Origin: Pyronema omphalodes
Lineage: Eukaryota > Ascomycota > Pezizomycetes > Pezizales > Pyronemataceae
NCBI GenBank assembly: GCA_024516155.1
Contig: JAJJXM010000015.1
Coordinates: 310,001 to 374,000, forward strand
Length of the DNA stretch: 64,000 nucleotides
Direction: 5' to 3'
Shown here piece by piece: positions 33,895-48,948 of this stretch (positions within the stretch are counted from its first letter, which is position 1; each line of letters begins with the position of its first letter). The notes beneath the pieces are model-generated. The model was not told the DNA's origin, did no database searches, and saw only the letters and a program-made list of their open reading frames with translations. The position numbers were made by a program, and so were the translations under genes.

Positions 33895-36744
33895 CTGTGG
33901 AGGAACTCACGCACGAGACAATTCGAAAGGCTTGACTGCAATAGCCTATATCATATTATCAGCGAGGAATTCATCAAATGACTCTGGCATTGAGGAGAAC
34001 AAACCATTCGGCGTCGAGGGACTTGCCAAGCTCTCTTGGACAACAGACACCCAGCACGGTGGTGGTAGTGGGAACAACAGCCGTCTGCCAAACGTGTCTC
34101 TGGATGTGAAGACTTTGTCGTATCAGCATATACTCCATTCAACACTTTCATGAAGGAAGGGGACAGGGAGTCGTACACTGTTATAAAAAGTCAGTAAAGT
34201 TTCCCAAAATCCGAATACCAGTCAAATCGGGTAGAGATGCACGTAGAGCGACTTACGGAATCAATCCAGAAGGGCATTCTCAGTCTATCCTGTTCATTTG
34301 CCGGGAAATGAATCGACGTCGTCTATTATTCGATTTCCTACTCCAAAGCCTCGATCAGTTGGCAAGACTTTTGACAAAGAAGACAGACTAACTTACCAAA
34401 ACGACAATAAAGGACTTGGACAACGTTCTCTCAGTATCAGTCCTTGGGAGAAGAGAGCTCATGGGCCGCTCGGGCTCTGTGGTTGTGAATGGAAGAATTC
34501 GTGAGTACGGGTTTCTTAAAAGCCAAACAGCTTGGCTAAGCATTAAAGGTACAAATTTGGATAATAAATAACCAACATAGCAGACTCCAGCCCGAGTTGG
34601 ATCTGTGAAGTCCCAGAGAGGAAGTCACATATAGAGATGCTTACAGTAGTAAAGGCTTGAAAGCCACCGTCATTCGCCGCTTCAAATTTCGATTACCTAG
34701 CAACCCCCATTATATTAATAAGCTTTCAAGCCTTGATAACAAAAACAGTAGAGACCAGAGTAACATACCGAACCCAACGCCCCGAATTCCTTGCTGGGCA
34801 ATGACAGTGCACAGCACAACAAACCGAGTTCCCTGGAGGTCTGCTGGACAGGCAGACCGACAGACACCAAGAAACGGCAATCAGGATGCCTTCCTTCATC
34901 ATTGTTAGCACCAGAACTTCTCATTGAGAGCAATCTCGCAATCATGGAGATGGGGTAAGTAACTTACTTGTTAGGGCTTTCTCCAGCGGGCGGGAATTTA
35001 TCGATGGTCAAGCGAGAACATATCATCAAGCTTGTCGACGAAGAAGAGGAAAGAATGGAAGAAGACAGGTTAAAGAAGAAAGAATGCGGAAGTGAGAAAG
35101 GAGTGTAGAAGTTTTGGAGTTATTGACCAAGGAAGAGAGGGGGGAGGCCTGAGTGCGCAGGGCGGAGGGGTGTTGTGTCCAGAGTTGGATGAAAACGGAG
35201 CATGAATACAAAGGCTCAAGGGCAATCGATGTCTGGAAAGGGTCGATTAAAAGCGCTCCAGGAGATATGTTTTGTCGTTGGCCACATTTGGCTCAATCCA
35301 CTGTTGGATTATGCGGGGAGGAGTTCAGGGAAGAGAGGGGGAGGAAGAGCGCGCGGGAAGAAAGGCGGGGATGAGGGCGGTCATTTTATCCATCGTCAGA
35401 TCGCAACGCGAGGAAAAGCAATCGCGTCACAGGAATGTGAGCAAAACCAGACATGGTAGCAGCAGAATAAAGCTTCGGTCACCAAAAAAATAAGCTAAAG
35501 TACTGACGAGGATCACAGTTCATCACAGTTCCTCGCAAGTGCATATCCCCTGTAACCATCGGCGGCATGCGAGGATCAGGATACCTTGGGGAACCATCCG
35601 GAACTGGTGCATGATTTGTGTGACAATTTTCCAGGGACTTAGAAAGCCCATAGATTGCAGAGCACATAGAACCTGCTGCCTTCAGCTGAGAAAAGGCGAT
35701 TATGTGGAGAGAGCACATTATTGTCGCGGAGGTAAGGTAATTCGGCACAGTTACAAGATCCGGATGATAGCGTATGACGCATTTCTACTCACTCATGCAG
35801 GCCTTTATTTGTGCTATACGGTGAGCAAAAACGGCTGGTATACGCAAAAAAATCATTTCAAACCCCACCGGAGCTACCAAAACGCCTAGTTTATTCGTCC
35901 GGTCTCGCAGCGCTTCACCATACCGAGCATACCTCTACGTCCCGCCCGCCATCGGCCTCTGAATCAGGTTCCCGGCCCATAATCTAGGGCGAACAAAATC
36001 CCCATCAGCATCTCTAGCATCAATCCTCCTAGCAGGAAGTTTACTACCTTATGTCACGCTTTTAATTCCAGTTCCTGCAGCAGCGGATTTCGAACTCGAC
36101 CTAGCTAGGTAAGTGATATGCTATGAATCTATGACTTATTTCGACTTACGCGAGCGACTACAAAGGTTTAACGGCAAGTTGCTCTCCAAGCACAAATATA
36201 AAGGCCTGTTTCCAGTCTTTGACTCACCGTTATGGGTTCTAGCTTCAGTTTTCTCCTGCATGCACCGCTCTACAGACTCGGTTTCACAGCTTCAGCTGAT
36301 TTGCTCAGCAATAGGGTGCATAAACGCCGCGTGTAACCTTTATCGACTCATCACAGCCTCACAGCTGAATAATCTGCCAACCCTTTTCAGTCTTATCTTC
36401 GGTACCTCACGTAGCCTTTCAGGCGTCGCACGACCTGGAGCGTAGCAACATCAGTAGCCCTCGCCCTCTTTTCAGATGTATGCCGCAATTCAGCCGATGA
36501 TTCTGGATTCCGAGCACCGGCCGTTCATCTACCGTCGAATGGAATTGCTTCTCAATCCACTACGCGTTTTGAAGCTGCTCTCTGTCAGACTGAATCGACC
36601 AATCTCAAATTCTCAGACTCTCAAATACCACAGATTCGTATTACGAGTACTTATCTACAATCGCTTATCACAACATTCCACCAAACCAGACCCTTTTTTC
36701 TCGACAGTCCACAATTCCGTTTCCCCTTTTCCATCCGAATCCCT

Positions 36745-40715
<3,971 letters not shown>

Positions 40716-41517
40716 TTAATGTTGATACTCCTGGGCATCAAACCAATCATCCTCTGAAACAAACGAATCCATTGACCCCTGAGGCGAAGGGTATCCACCC
40801 GGCATATCCGGAATCGTGGAATCCGTCTCAATTGATGAAACCGACGAAATAGAATTCGCTGGAGTAACCGGCCAACTTCCAGGAATCTGGGGCATAGCAG
40901 GAACCGCAGGTCCGGGAAGAACAGGAGGCCCAGGTACCACAGGCATACTTCCTGGCATCTCGGCCATATTCGGCAGAATACTTTCAGGCTCCTCGGTTAG
41001 GTGGTCGTCATAATCGGCAATGCTTCCGTGTTCGCCGAATAAAAGTGGAATGTAGCCAGTGTTGAAGTCTCCTAGGCCAAGGGAAAAATCGGATATCTTG
41101 ACTACGGGATTATTAGCGGGATTCGGGTTGTTATTGGGCAGAAAGTCGAGTTCGGGAGCGGGATCCAGAGGGGGTGGGGAAATTGAGCAAGGCGACCAGT
41201 GGCAGCAGCCGGTGAGACTGTTAAGGATCCATTGACCGGCAATAAGAAGCCCACCGACGATTGTGAAGGTAAGAGGTCCCGCTGCGCTGTCGAAGGGTGA
41301 GGGGAAGTGGTCAGGTGGAGGGTTGCAGAGGGAGATAGCTGCGAGGTCTGTGGAGACGGAACTGGAACTAGCTGGCTCCATGCAGGGGAAACGGGATGGT
41401 AGGAGAGGAATCAAAGCAAGGAGAGAAGATACCAGAAGATGCGTCAATGGGGGCGGCGGAGTTGAGAGGGAGAGCGGAGAGCGAAGAAATCGCAAAAAGA
41501 GCGGTGGTGAGCTTCAT
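40716..41517 (-). CDS. Putative secreted or single-pass membrane protein
   Basis: Exon 1 (41517-41433) encodes MKLTTALFAISSLSALP followed by LNSAAPIDASS, a textbook signal peptide. A GTATCT donor at 41432 leads to an acceptor at either 41372 or 41348; both keep frame, giving 246 or 238 aa (ending 40716). After a Pro-rich stretch there is a hydrophobic segment (LTFTIVGGLLIAGQWIL), then a CCHWSPC cysteine cluster, a region rich in Asn/Pro and acidic residues, a Pro/Met/Gly-rich stretch (repeated VPGPPVLPGPAVPAMP-like) and a tail ending EDDWFDAQEYQH. No domain family is recognised. With the signal peptide and one membrane span it may be anchored in the plasma membrane or cell periphery; an effector role would be speculation. 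Without exon 1 the frame could start at an in-frame ATG (41495) in the intron region, which I consider wrong. Confidence 0.65.
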
Positions 41518-42571
41518 TTTGTGGTTCTGGGCTTCAGGCTTTCGTTTCGTTGGGCTGTATTAACGAAGGAGAATTGGGTGGTCGTGGTTGTCGTGTGGAT
41601 GAGACGGGGGAATGATGTACGGTATTAAGACGTATCATCATTGCGGGTAATGGCAATTATGACTCGTTAGTTGTGGTTTAAGGGATGACGGATTTTAAAA
41701 GTCTCGTCATGACGGAATAGTCACGGAACAATTTCTCATACGAAAATTATACTGAGGGATCCGGGAGATGTTATATGGGTATTAGCGAGCGCTCTAAACT
41801 ATTTCTCGGTTTTACAGACATACGTATGCGGAGTAATAAATTTCGCTGGAGGATTACCTACAAAAGTGTTCGACTCTGGAAACAATTAGAGTCGCTACAC
41901 GGAATATGAATTGCCACTCAGATCCACCGCGTTTCACCTCAACAGAACGACAGCAATAACGACAATGGAATTAACTCGCATTAAACTCGTGGTCCGACCT
42001 TAAAATCTGGAGTCGTTAGCGAGACTAATCACTGGGAAAAATCCGAGGGTTTTAGCCCTAGAAGCGCAGCCATCACGTGTGCGACTAGAGCAGAGGATGA
42101 TCATCGCGCCAGCGTTGGGAAGTGCCTCATGAAAAGTGACTCGTCGCATGTCGCCATCGCCGCAGGCGTGAAAAATTATGCCGAACAAACTCTAAGTTCA
42201 AAGAACAACATTCTTTACACAGTCTAAATCAATTTGAAATTCAATTCAGAATATAAAGGGTCAGAATTCTCCTAGGATTGGGGCACGTGGTTGATGCCAC
42301 AAAAAGATCGATAGTCGTTCGTCTCGAACACATGGTGTAACATCTCGATTCGCCCGGGCTGCTATACATTGTGATAATTTTTCAAGTCAAGTTTACCCAT
42401 GATCATAATTCCTGTATAATAAAAACCCCTTTCCCCACCAGAAAAATAAATCACCAAGCACTCATCAGCAATTGATCCAGCGATCACAGAGTTTTTCTTA
42501 CAACCAGCTACTATTTTTCTCACCTTTATCAACCGCAACACCACTTACAAAAACCCATCCCAGTACTAAAA
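41518..42571. other. Divergent promoter region
   Basis: Lies between two divergently transcribed genes. A TATA-like TGTATAATAAAAA stretch sits near 42412-42425, about 150 bp before the ATG at 42572, followed by a pyrimidine/A-rich leader. No other feature was recognised; short open frames here are not convincing. Confidence 0.5.
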
Positions 42572-43675
42572 ATGACAGCAAACAGTAAACTCGACCCAAC
42601 CCCGGACTGGCCAGCCACCATCCCCAACCTAATCTCTCCGCAGGTACAACCAATCATAAACAACCACACCACCAATATCCATATCACCAACTTCAACCCT
42701 CTTTCTGATCCTTCATCTTCTCCTTCATCTGAAACTACTGACTCTTTGCCCGCCCTTGCACCCTCAGCCCGTCACCAGCACCTTCTTCAACGCGAGCTGA
42801 TTAGCGCATTCTACACCTCTCTCGGTAATCCCGACGGTACCACTAGGTACCTAGTCTTCCGCTGGCTGCGGAGTGAGGTCGGAATGGAAATTCTGTCAAA
42901 CATATTTGGTTTATCCGGATGCATCAATGCCGCGGGCATCAAAGGGGGCATCGATACGGTCCTTAAAGTTTTGGATCCTAGATATAAGGATGGTCTACTG
43001 AGAAGGGGAAATATGGCGGCGCATGTATTTTCATTGGAGGAGGCAATGGGGGTTATCGGTGATGGAGGATCTTCAGCAACACCAGCATCGGGACAGTCAT
43101 CGAGGCCAGCTACAAAGGGATCTAAGGAAATGGCCATCAATGATACCGACGCAGAAGCGCTCCCGGTTCTTAGGGCAATTCTGAATTTACTGAAGTCAAA
43201 GTCGTTGAATCCTGCAAAGGAGGATCTTAAGACTGCTGCATTTCAGCTTAGGGCAGAGTTGTTGGGCTTATACCCGAAATTACAGGAGGTGATGGATATT
43301 GAGAAAACCGCAGGAAGAGGGACTTTGGTGAATGATATTTTGTACAGAATGAGAGCATATGGGGAGGAGGAGAAGATTGGAATTGCTGGAGAGGTGAAGT
43401 CGAGGGTTGAGAAGGATCCGACGGATATTGGTAAGATGGATTGGAGTGGGGATGAGGGCGAGGGGGAGCAAGCGAGGGGTAGGTATAAAGAACGTGAGGG
43501 AGTGGATTTGGCTACTTCACCTTTTCCAGTTATTCCACCACCAAAAACACAGGAGGATACGGACCGCATGGGGTCGCCGCCGAAAAAGAATTGGGATGCG
43601 CCGAAGAATACGGAGTATCAGAAACAGCCGGGACTTAGTAAACTCGATTTGCCTTGGCGGTCGAAGGTATGTTAG
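42572..43675 (+). CDS. Unrecognised 367-aa protein
   Basis: Single open exon from ATG 42572, preceded by a C/A-rich leader typical of fungal starts. The N-terminus is polar with an NNHTTNIHITNFN stretch and a Ser/Pro segment; residues ~68-150 are helical and mixed-charge (LLQRELISAFYTSLGNPDGT, RWLRSEVGMEILSNIFGLSG, VLKVLDPRYKDGLLRR). A second helical part spans ~200-275, followed by an acidic/basic C-terminus (DWSGDEGEGEQARGRYKERE). I know no family for it. The last codons run into a perfect donor, AAG|GTATGT at 43667, so a small 3' exon is possible; acceptors near 43691, 43709 and 43717 would all keep an open frame, and the printed stop could then be intronic. Confidence 0.7.
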   Translation: MTANSKLDPTPDWPATIPNLISPQVQPIINNHTTNIHITNFNPLSDPSSSPSSETTDSLPALAPSARHQHLLQRELISAFYTSLGNPDGTTRYLVFRWLRSEVGMEILSNIFGLSGCINAAGIKGGIDTVLKVLDPRYKDGLLRRGNMAAHVFSLEEAMGVIGDGGSSATPASGQSSRPATKGSKEMAINDTDAEALPVLRAILNLLKSKSLNPAKEDLKTAAFQLRAELLGLYPKLQEVMDIEKTAGRGTLVNDILYRMRAYGEEEKIGIAGEVKSRVEKDPTDIGKMDWSGDEGEGEQARGRYKEREGVDLATSPFPVIPPPKTQEDTDRMGSPPKKNWDAPKNTEYQKQPGLSKLDLPWRSKVC

Positions 43676-44653
43676 TTAGCATAAGAGCCAGGAAAGTCAT
43701 GAAGGTCAGGGGAATAGGAGTTTTGGAAGCCTTCTGGAATACGCAATTATATGAGGACGAATATAATTAGCGAAGTAGATGCTTTTTAATCATCACAAAA
43801 GATCTATTAACCAGTGTATAGAGAAATATTTCATTGTATGTAGGCCAGTACAAGTGATTCTCAAATAATACAGAGTGATAACACATGTGGTCACTCAGCT
43901 ATTAGTAATGACAAGTGATATTGTAAGGGGCCGCAGCTAGGAATCAGCTCATGATAGGTACGAAATATGATACACTCTAAGCCACATCCAATAATATTTT
44001 CTCAAAAATAAAGGAAAAATTTCAAAAAACAGAATTTCGATTTTGGTATTCATCAATCAACTCTGTCGCCGTTCTTAAACTATTATGTACCACTTCTCGA
44101 TGCTTAATCGGGCGCCGGCGCTGTCGCTTAGTCCCTGGCTCCAACGGGCACTGGCGGGGCCCCGTTCAACTTTAGGATTGGCTTTATTTGTGGGGTTCTA
44201 GCCTAGTCCGATTACTATTCCCATTAACTTACGCGTCCTGGCTGGTATGACTTCAGAGGGAACAAGATGATCCGTTTATGCGTAGAAGGTTGGTATAGTT
44301 AAGCTTAACTTGCACCTGTTGCACCAAAAGATGATATACCGCCGCCCCACATAATTGAGCTTTATTCTTCTCTTCGCGTACTGCTGCACTTGGCCAAAAC
44401 TATTAATGAGCTGAGCATCGCCTTCGCCGCCATTTCACCGGATTTGAACAGTCATCGACTGAAGACGGTCAAGACACGGCTTTGCGGCATCCTGCTTACC
44501 CCGGCGCGCCCTGCTAATTCTGGGCAGAGTAAGCTCTAGCAGAGGGGCGGGGCTATCAAAAGCTGCATTAAATACGCAGTTTAATCCTCGTCATCTAATT
44601 GCTGCTGCTTTCCACCTATTCTCCACCCAGCATCGCAGAGCTGAGGAACAACA
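43676..44653. other. Intergenic region, no gene supported
   Basis: Contains the 3' region of the preceding gene and the promoter of the BAR-SH3 gene. A GC-rich patch at 44108-44165 (GGCGCCGGCGCTGTCGC) was inspected and does not fold into a tRNA that I can see. Nothing else was recognised. Confidence 0.5.
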
Positions 44654-46663
44654 ATGTCGAAGACGATTCATCGGACAATTGGAAGATGGGGAGAGCGGTC
44701 GGCGGATGAGGTGTGTTGAAGCTGAGCTGGATTGAGGGGGGAGGGGTTAATGATTGCTAACGAAAGGAATGATAGGCGAGTGTCGCTATGATCATTAAGG
44801 AGGTAGATGATATGGATTTGTTGCTTGGAAAGGTGAGCATAGTTCCAGATACGCGCCATTGAACCTCTACTTTGTTTCTTTACTTCTGCACCGCGATCCG
44901 CAACTTAAGGAACTCTGGCGAGGTGCAAGAGCTCGAAAAGCGTCGTCACTAACCCTTGTGTAACACCCGCTGACTGAAACAGCTTTCGGAACATACCAAA
45001 ACATGGCGCGATTCATGGACTGACATCCTCGTCAACGAAACACGACTTGTCGATTCTTTCCACGATGTTTACCAGACCATCCCACGAACGGGCGATTCGA
45101 CTATACCACCTGAAGACACTCCTCAGGAGCTTATGCAACGGATTGCAACGTTACACACGAGTCACAATGATCTGAAGAATGACATGTTGGAGGAGGTCGC
45201 AAAGATTGAGACGCTGTTGGTTGCGCCGATAGCTGATTGCAGGGTGCGTGATGAGAGACTGGGGGTCTACTGGGAGGAACGGAGGCTGATGGGTAAACTA
45301 GGGTGTGATTAAACCTCTGAAGAAAGCTATCGAGAAGAGGGAAAACAAGAAGCTTGACTTTGAGAGATTTAACAAAGCGGTGGAGAGCTCGAAGAAAAAG
45401 CAGAATAAGTCAGACAGGTATAATAAAATTGAATATACACCGGCGATGTCTTGCTAATAGTGATTTCAGGGATTACGCATCACAAGCAAAGAACGAAGCC
45501 GAGCTTGAGAAAGCTAAACTGGTGAGCTTCGAAGTTTCTCGGCTGCGAACTCGGCTAACAAATCACTACCCCAGGCCTACGAGATTGCCGATGAATACCT
45601 CCGAGTCAATGTTCCGCCTATTCTCGCCAAAATTATGGAGTTTCTGCCGCTAATTACCGAAAGCGCTATCCAAGTCCAATTCACCTTGGTTCAGCATTCC
45701 TATTCAGCTCTATACCACTATGCAAATGACAATGGTTTTACCGATGGGGATATAGAAGTTATTAAAAGTGAATGGGAAGATCTATTTATGCCGATCAAAC
45801 AGCAGGTCGAAACAGAGCTCAAAATAATTGCGAAAGGAAAGGCTGTTTCTCTTCCGATGAACCATATCTACGACAATTCAAGACTGGCCAAGCTTCCAAG
45901 TATACCAATGGGACGGGGCAAGAAGCCTCCCCCACCTCCGCCCTCCACTGGGGCTGCGAACGGGCCATCTTCTCCACCAAGGGGACGAGAGGGTAGTATT
46001 ACAAGTCCAAAATCAGGTACCAGTTTACACGGTCGTTACTCCGGAGCCGAAGACGTCTCCCCAGCACCACCAGTTACTGGCACTCGGCCAACATTCAATC
46101 GTGCCAGAGCTAGCACTACCAGCACAAGAGATGAATCGCCCCCGCCGCCTCTACCGGGACCAAGGCCAGGCAATGATACTACCGAGAGGCCACGCATGTT
46201 ATCGTATGGTAGCTCTTACAACGCAGGAGGTGTAACTCCCACACCGTTGGCAGGCTTGACACCTAGTCAGTTGAGAGCTTCCAATACCAATAACGCTGCT
46301 ACTGCAAATCTGGCCTCTCCGGTCTCTGGGGTTGCTATTCGATCTGTTAGTGACGGAGGATTTGCTGCAGCTGCAGCTGCTAAGAAGAAGCCGCCACCAC
46401 CTCCACCGAAGAAGAAGTTTGCAGGAGCAAACGAAACTTGGGTGAAGGCGCTGTTTACGTTTTCTGGGCAGGATTCTGGCGATCTTAGCTTCAATGAGGG
46501 TGATAGGATTAAGGTTACTAAGAAGACGCCCAGCACTGATGGTAGGTTTTGCAGTTATCTTCAAGTGACAAGGAAAATGCTGATTGTCTGTTTAGATTGG
46601 TGGGAGGGCGAGGTACATGGTCGTAAGGGATCTTTCCCTGCTAACTATTGCGAGCCGGCGTAA
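44654..46663 (+). CDS. BAR and SH3 domain protein (amphiphysin/Rvs167 type)
   Basis: Seven exons (44654-44710, 44776-44832, 44983-45243, 45302-45417, 45470-45521, 45575-46541, 46596-46663) join to 525 aa with every phase closing. Residues 1-~250 form a BAR domain; the typical IKPLKKAIEKRENKKLDFER segment is spread over exon 4. Then comes a Pro-rich, Ser-rich linker (~270-465) with PPPPPP and KKKPPPPPPKKKF motifs that could bind SH3 or profilin-type partners. A C-terminal SH3 domain (~466-525) shows ALFTF, GDLSFNEGD, the DDWWEGE motif created by removing the last intron, and GSFPANYCEP. BAR dimers sense and bend membranes at endocytic sites and the SH3 domain recruits actin regulators. The N-terminus (MSKTIHRTIGRWGERSADE) differs from classic Rvs167, so it may be a separate paralogue. 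Confidence 0.92.
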
Positions 46664-47401
46664 TTTAAACAGTACGGATTTACTGTGAACTAATCTATAT
46701 CATAATATTGCCGCAAAAGATGTTGTGTTTGTTTACCGGAGTTCTATGAACCTTTTTTTTACTTAACCGATGGAGGTGTTAAGGGTAGTACCTAATATCT
46801 GCTTAACAGATCGTCGAAATGAGAAAAATTCGGCCCGCATGTTTTTTTCTGTGTGACAATTGGTTTCGTGTTCAAAATCCGGGAATGGTGCGGGGTAAGC
46901 ATTTGCGGTTGGATAGGCCGCAGAATGGGAGTTCTTGCCGATGCACCCCTAAATATCTGTAATTATGTGAACACCATAGAAAACGATACCATGGAATTCA
47001 TTTTTCTTGGTCATTGTTAAACTGGATGGATCTCGCGGAGTGGCTGTGCCAAAAAAACTCCTTAGAGCTAACCACCAGGACAGGTTGTCCTGATTTCACC
47101 AAACCGTAGAACGTCGAAACACCTGAAGTTAGAAACTGATTTGACGGAGGTAATTATCACCCGACTAAACGGTCAAGATAACAAACTCCGCCACTCCATT
47201 TTGAATATGCCGGTCGAGTGACGATCAATGCGGCGGCGCACGCCTGCCAAGCCAAGAAATCAGGCTGAGCCTAGAAGCCGTCTTGCGGCAGAGCTGCCTT
47301 CCTTCTCCGGCCACCTTCACCTGAACTCCACACCTCCTGTTGCAGCCGTCGCCAACTACAACACCGTTTTCACCAAACGTCACGATCACATACCATTCGC
47401 A
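46664..47401. other. Intergenic region and promoter of the mRNA export gene
   Basis: No gene is seen. An open frame upstream of and in frame with the ATG at 47402 begins at 47228, but the family start MDRALDD fits 47402, so I treat 47228-47401 as 5' UTR. Confidence 0.55.
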
Positions 47402-48948
47402 ATGGATAGGGCTTTAGACGACGCCGTTCGTGAACGAGTGAGTCACCTCTGGAATTGTGGAGCGAGGAGTTCCGAGTCCGTAGTTCTCGAGAGCTGACAA
47501 AGAGGATAGCACAACAACGGAAGGAACAACAGAAATAACCAGCAGCGTCGCGGCACGCCCAGAGGCGGCGTCAGAAAGGTATGCTCTATGCCAGCTTGTT
47601 GTACTCGCGACGCGAAAGCTGACAGTTCGCTACTCTAGGCGTGTCCTCCTCCTCCTACTCCTCCTCCCTCCTCCTCATAGTTCTCGTTCTCAGGAAACTT
47701 GTCTTTTTTCTTTCGGAGCGACGTTCTGTGTTTCTTTTAAAAAAATCGATTCGGAACGTGGCCAACGGACACGAACACAAACGAATATTGACAGAACAGA
47801 AAGGCTAACTTTCGACATCTTGGTCCTCGCGGTGTTTAGCCCGGTAGAAACACTAATGGCTCCTATGACGACTCGAGGTGAGTTGCAGTCTGTGCGACGC
47901 TGCAAAGGAAGGCCAACTAGAAGCTAATGCATCTTTGTAGATTATGGGTTCATGACAAGTTCAACGATGGGGACTGTGAGATATTTCCAACACGATAATG
48001 CGGGCAGAAATTTAGAACTGACCGACTACTCCAGCAAACGACAGATCCCGCAAGCCCATGGCGCGTGATTTCTCAATTAAGGGCACAGCGTGAGTAATTT
48101 TTAACCTATAGTTACGTCGAAGAACCGCAATTGACAATCTTTCCTCATAGCCCTTTCACCGGTGCTAAAATTAAAGTTGAAAACATCCACTACGAGCTAG
48201 GTGAAGAAGAATTGATGGTACGTATACGTTTTCCTGTCTCAAATTTGATCTTTCCTAATTGCCGACACAGGATCTCTTCCGCCAACAAGGCCCAGTAATT
48301 AAACTCGACCTCCTCTACGATCGCGCCGGTCGCTCTGAAGGAACTGCATTCGTCACCTACGCCCATGAGGCCGACGCGATTTCCGCTATTAAAGCCTATG
48401 ATGGCGCAAATGCCAATGGCCAACCAATCACCCTGACTCTTGTCACACGTGATCGTGCAGAGCCTGGACCATCATATGCCAACTCTGCTCAAAGCCGCCC
48501 AAGGTCTCTATTCGATAGAATCGCACCACAAAATGGTCCCGGTGGTTCACGTGAACGTAGGAGAAGCCTGGACGATCGTAGGGACCCTACAAGGAAGCCC
48601 ACACCCCCGGGAATCGACCGCTACGTACCCCCTGAGCGTCGTCGTGAACGTGAGAGAGGTGGTGGAGAGCGGACACAGGCTGGACCTAGGCCGGCGGCGG
48701 GACATCGTGATGGTGGAAGGGGACAGGGTAGACGTGGTGGACCTGGTGGATATGGCGGACCGAGTGGCAATGGAGAGCGCGGAGGACGAGGCGGAAATAT
48801 GGGCAGGCCAAAGAAAACGGTGGAGGAGTTGGATGCGGAAATGAATGACTATTTTGCGGAGTCGGCGGATGCTGCGGCTGCACCGGCTCCAGCTCCTACC
48901 GTACAGGCTGCCGCTGCGGTGGACGAGGATGAGGATATGATCTTGTAA
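47402..48948 (+). CDS. yra1: Yra1/ALYREF-type mRNA export factor with RRM
   Basis: Seven exons (47402-47437, 47510-47578, 47840-47877, 47941-47975, 48035-48089, 48151-48217, 48271-48948) join to 325 aa. The N-terminal MDRALDDAVRER and C-terminal KKTVEELDAEMNDYF are the two UAP56/Sub2-binding motifs of this family. Residues ~83-160 form one RRM (AKIKVENIHYEL, GTAFVTYAHEADAISAIKAY), flanked by Arg/Gly/Asn-rich stretches that contact RNA and the Mex67 receptor. The protein couples transcription and splicing to mRNA export in the nucleus, within TREX. The internal exons are tiny and the second intron (261 nt) is much longer than the rest (52-72 nt); in yeast a long YRA1 intron mediates autoregulation, so this could do the same. 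Exons 3-5 were placed by frame and by similarity to fungal relatives (WVHDKFNDGD). Confidence 0.85.

Larger units (their letters stand above)
24541..35400 (-). pseudogene. Degenerate intron-rich gene, right copy (LINE-disrupted)
   Basis: The same minus-strand ladder of donors occurs here (for example near 24572, 25434, 25602, 26744, 26881, 27038, 27165, 33909, 34255, 34644, 34769 and 34965), and the exon set beginning KRWPPSMLMIAEVDCGGWRL is retained near 27100. It is broken by the 6.6-kb LINE and by nonsense changes. One example: the frame containing IDPSWxFAI, shared with 18400-18370, carries TAA at about 25727 where the left copy has TCA. The coordinates span the LINE, which is not part of the gene. 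Product unknown. Confidence 0.5.

Noticed and set aside
44100..44560. Possible tRNA suggested by GTTCAAATCCGG on the minus strand near 44440
   Set aside because: No acceptor stem or A box at the right distance; the B-box-like word stands alone.
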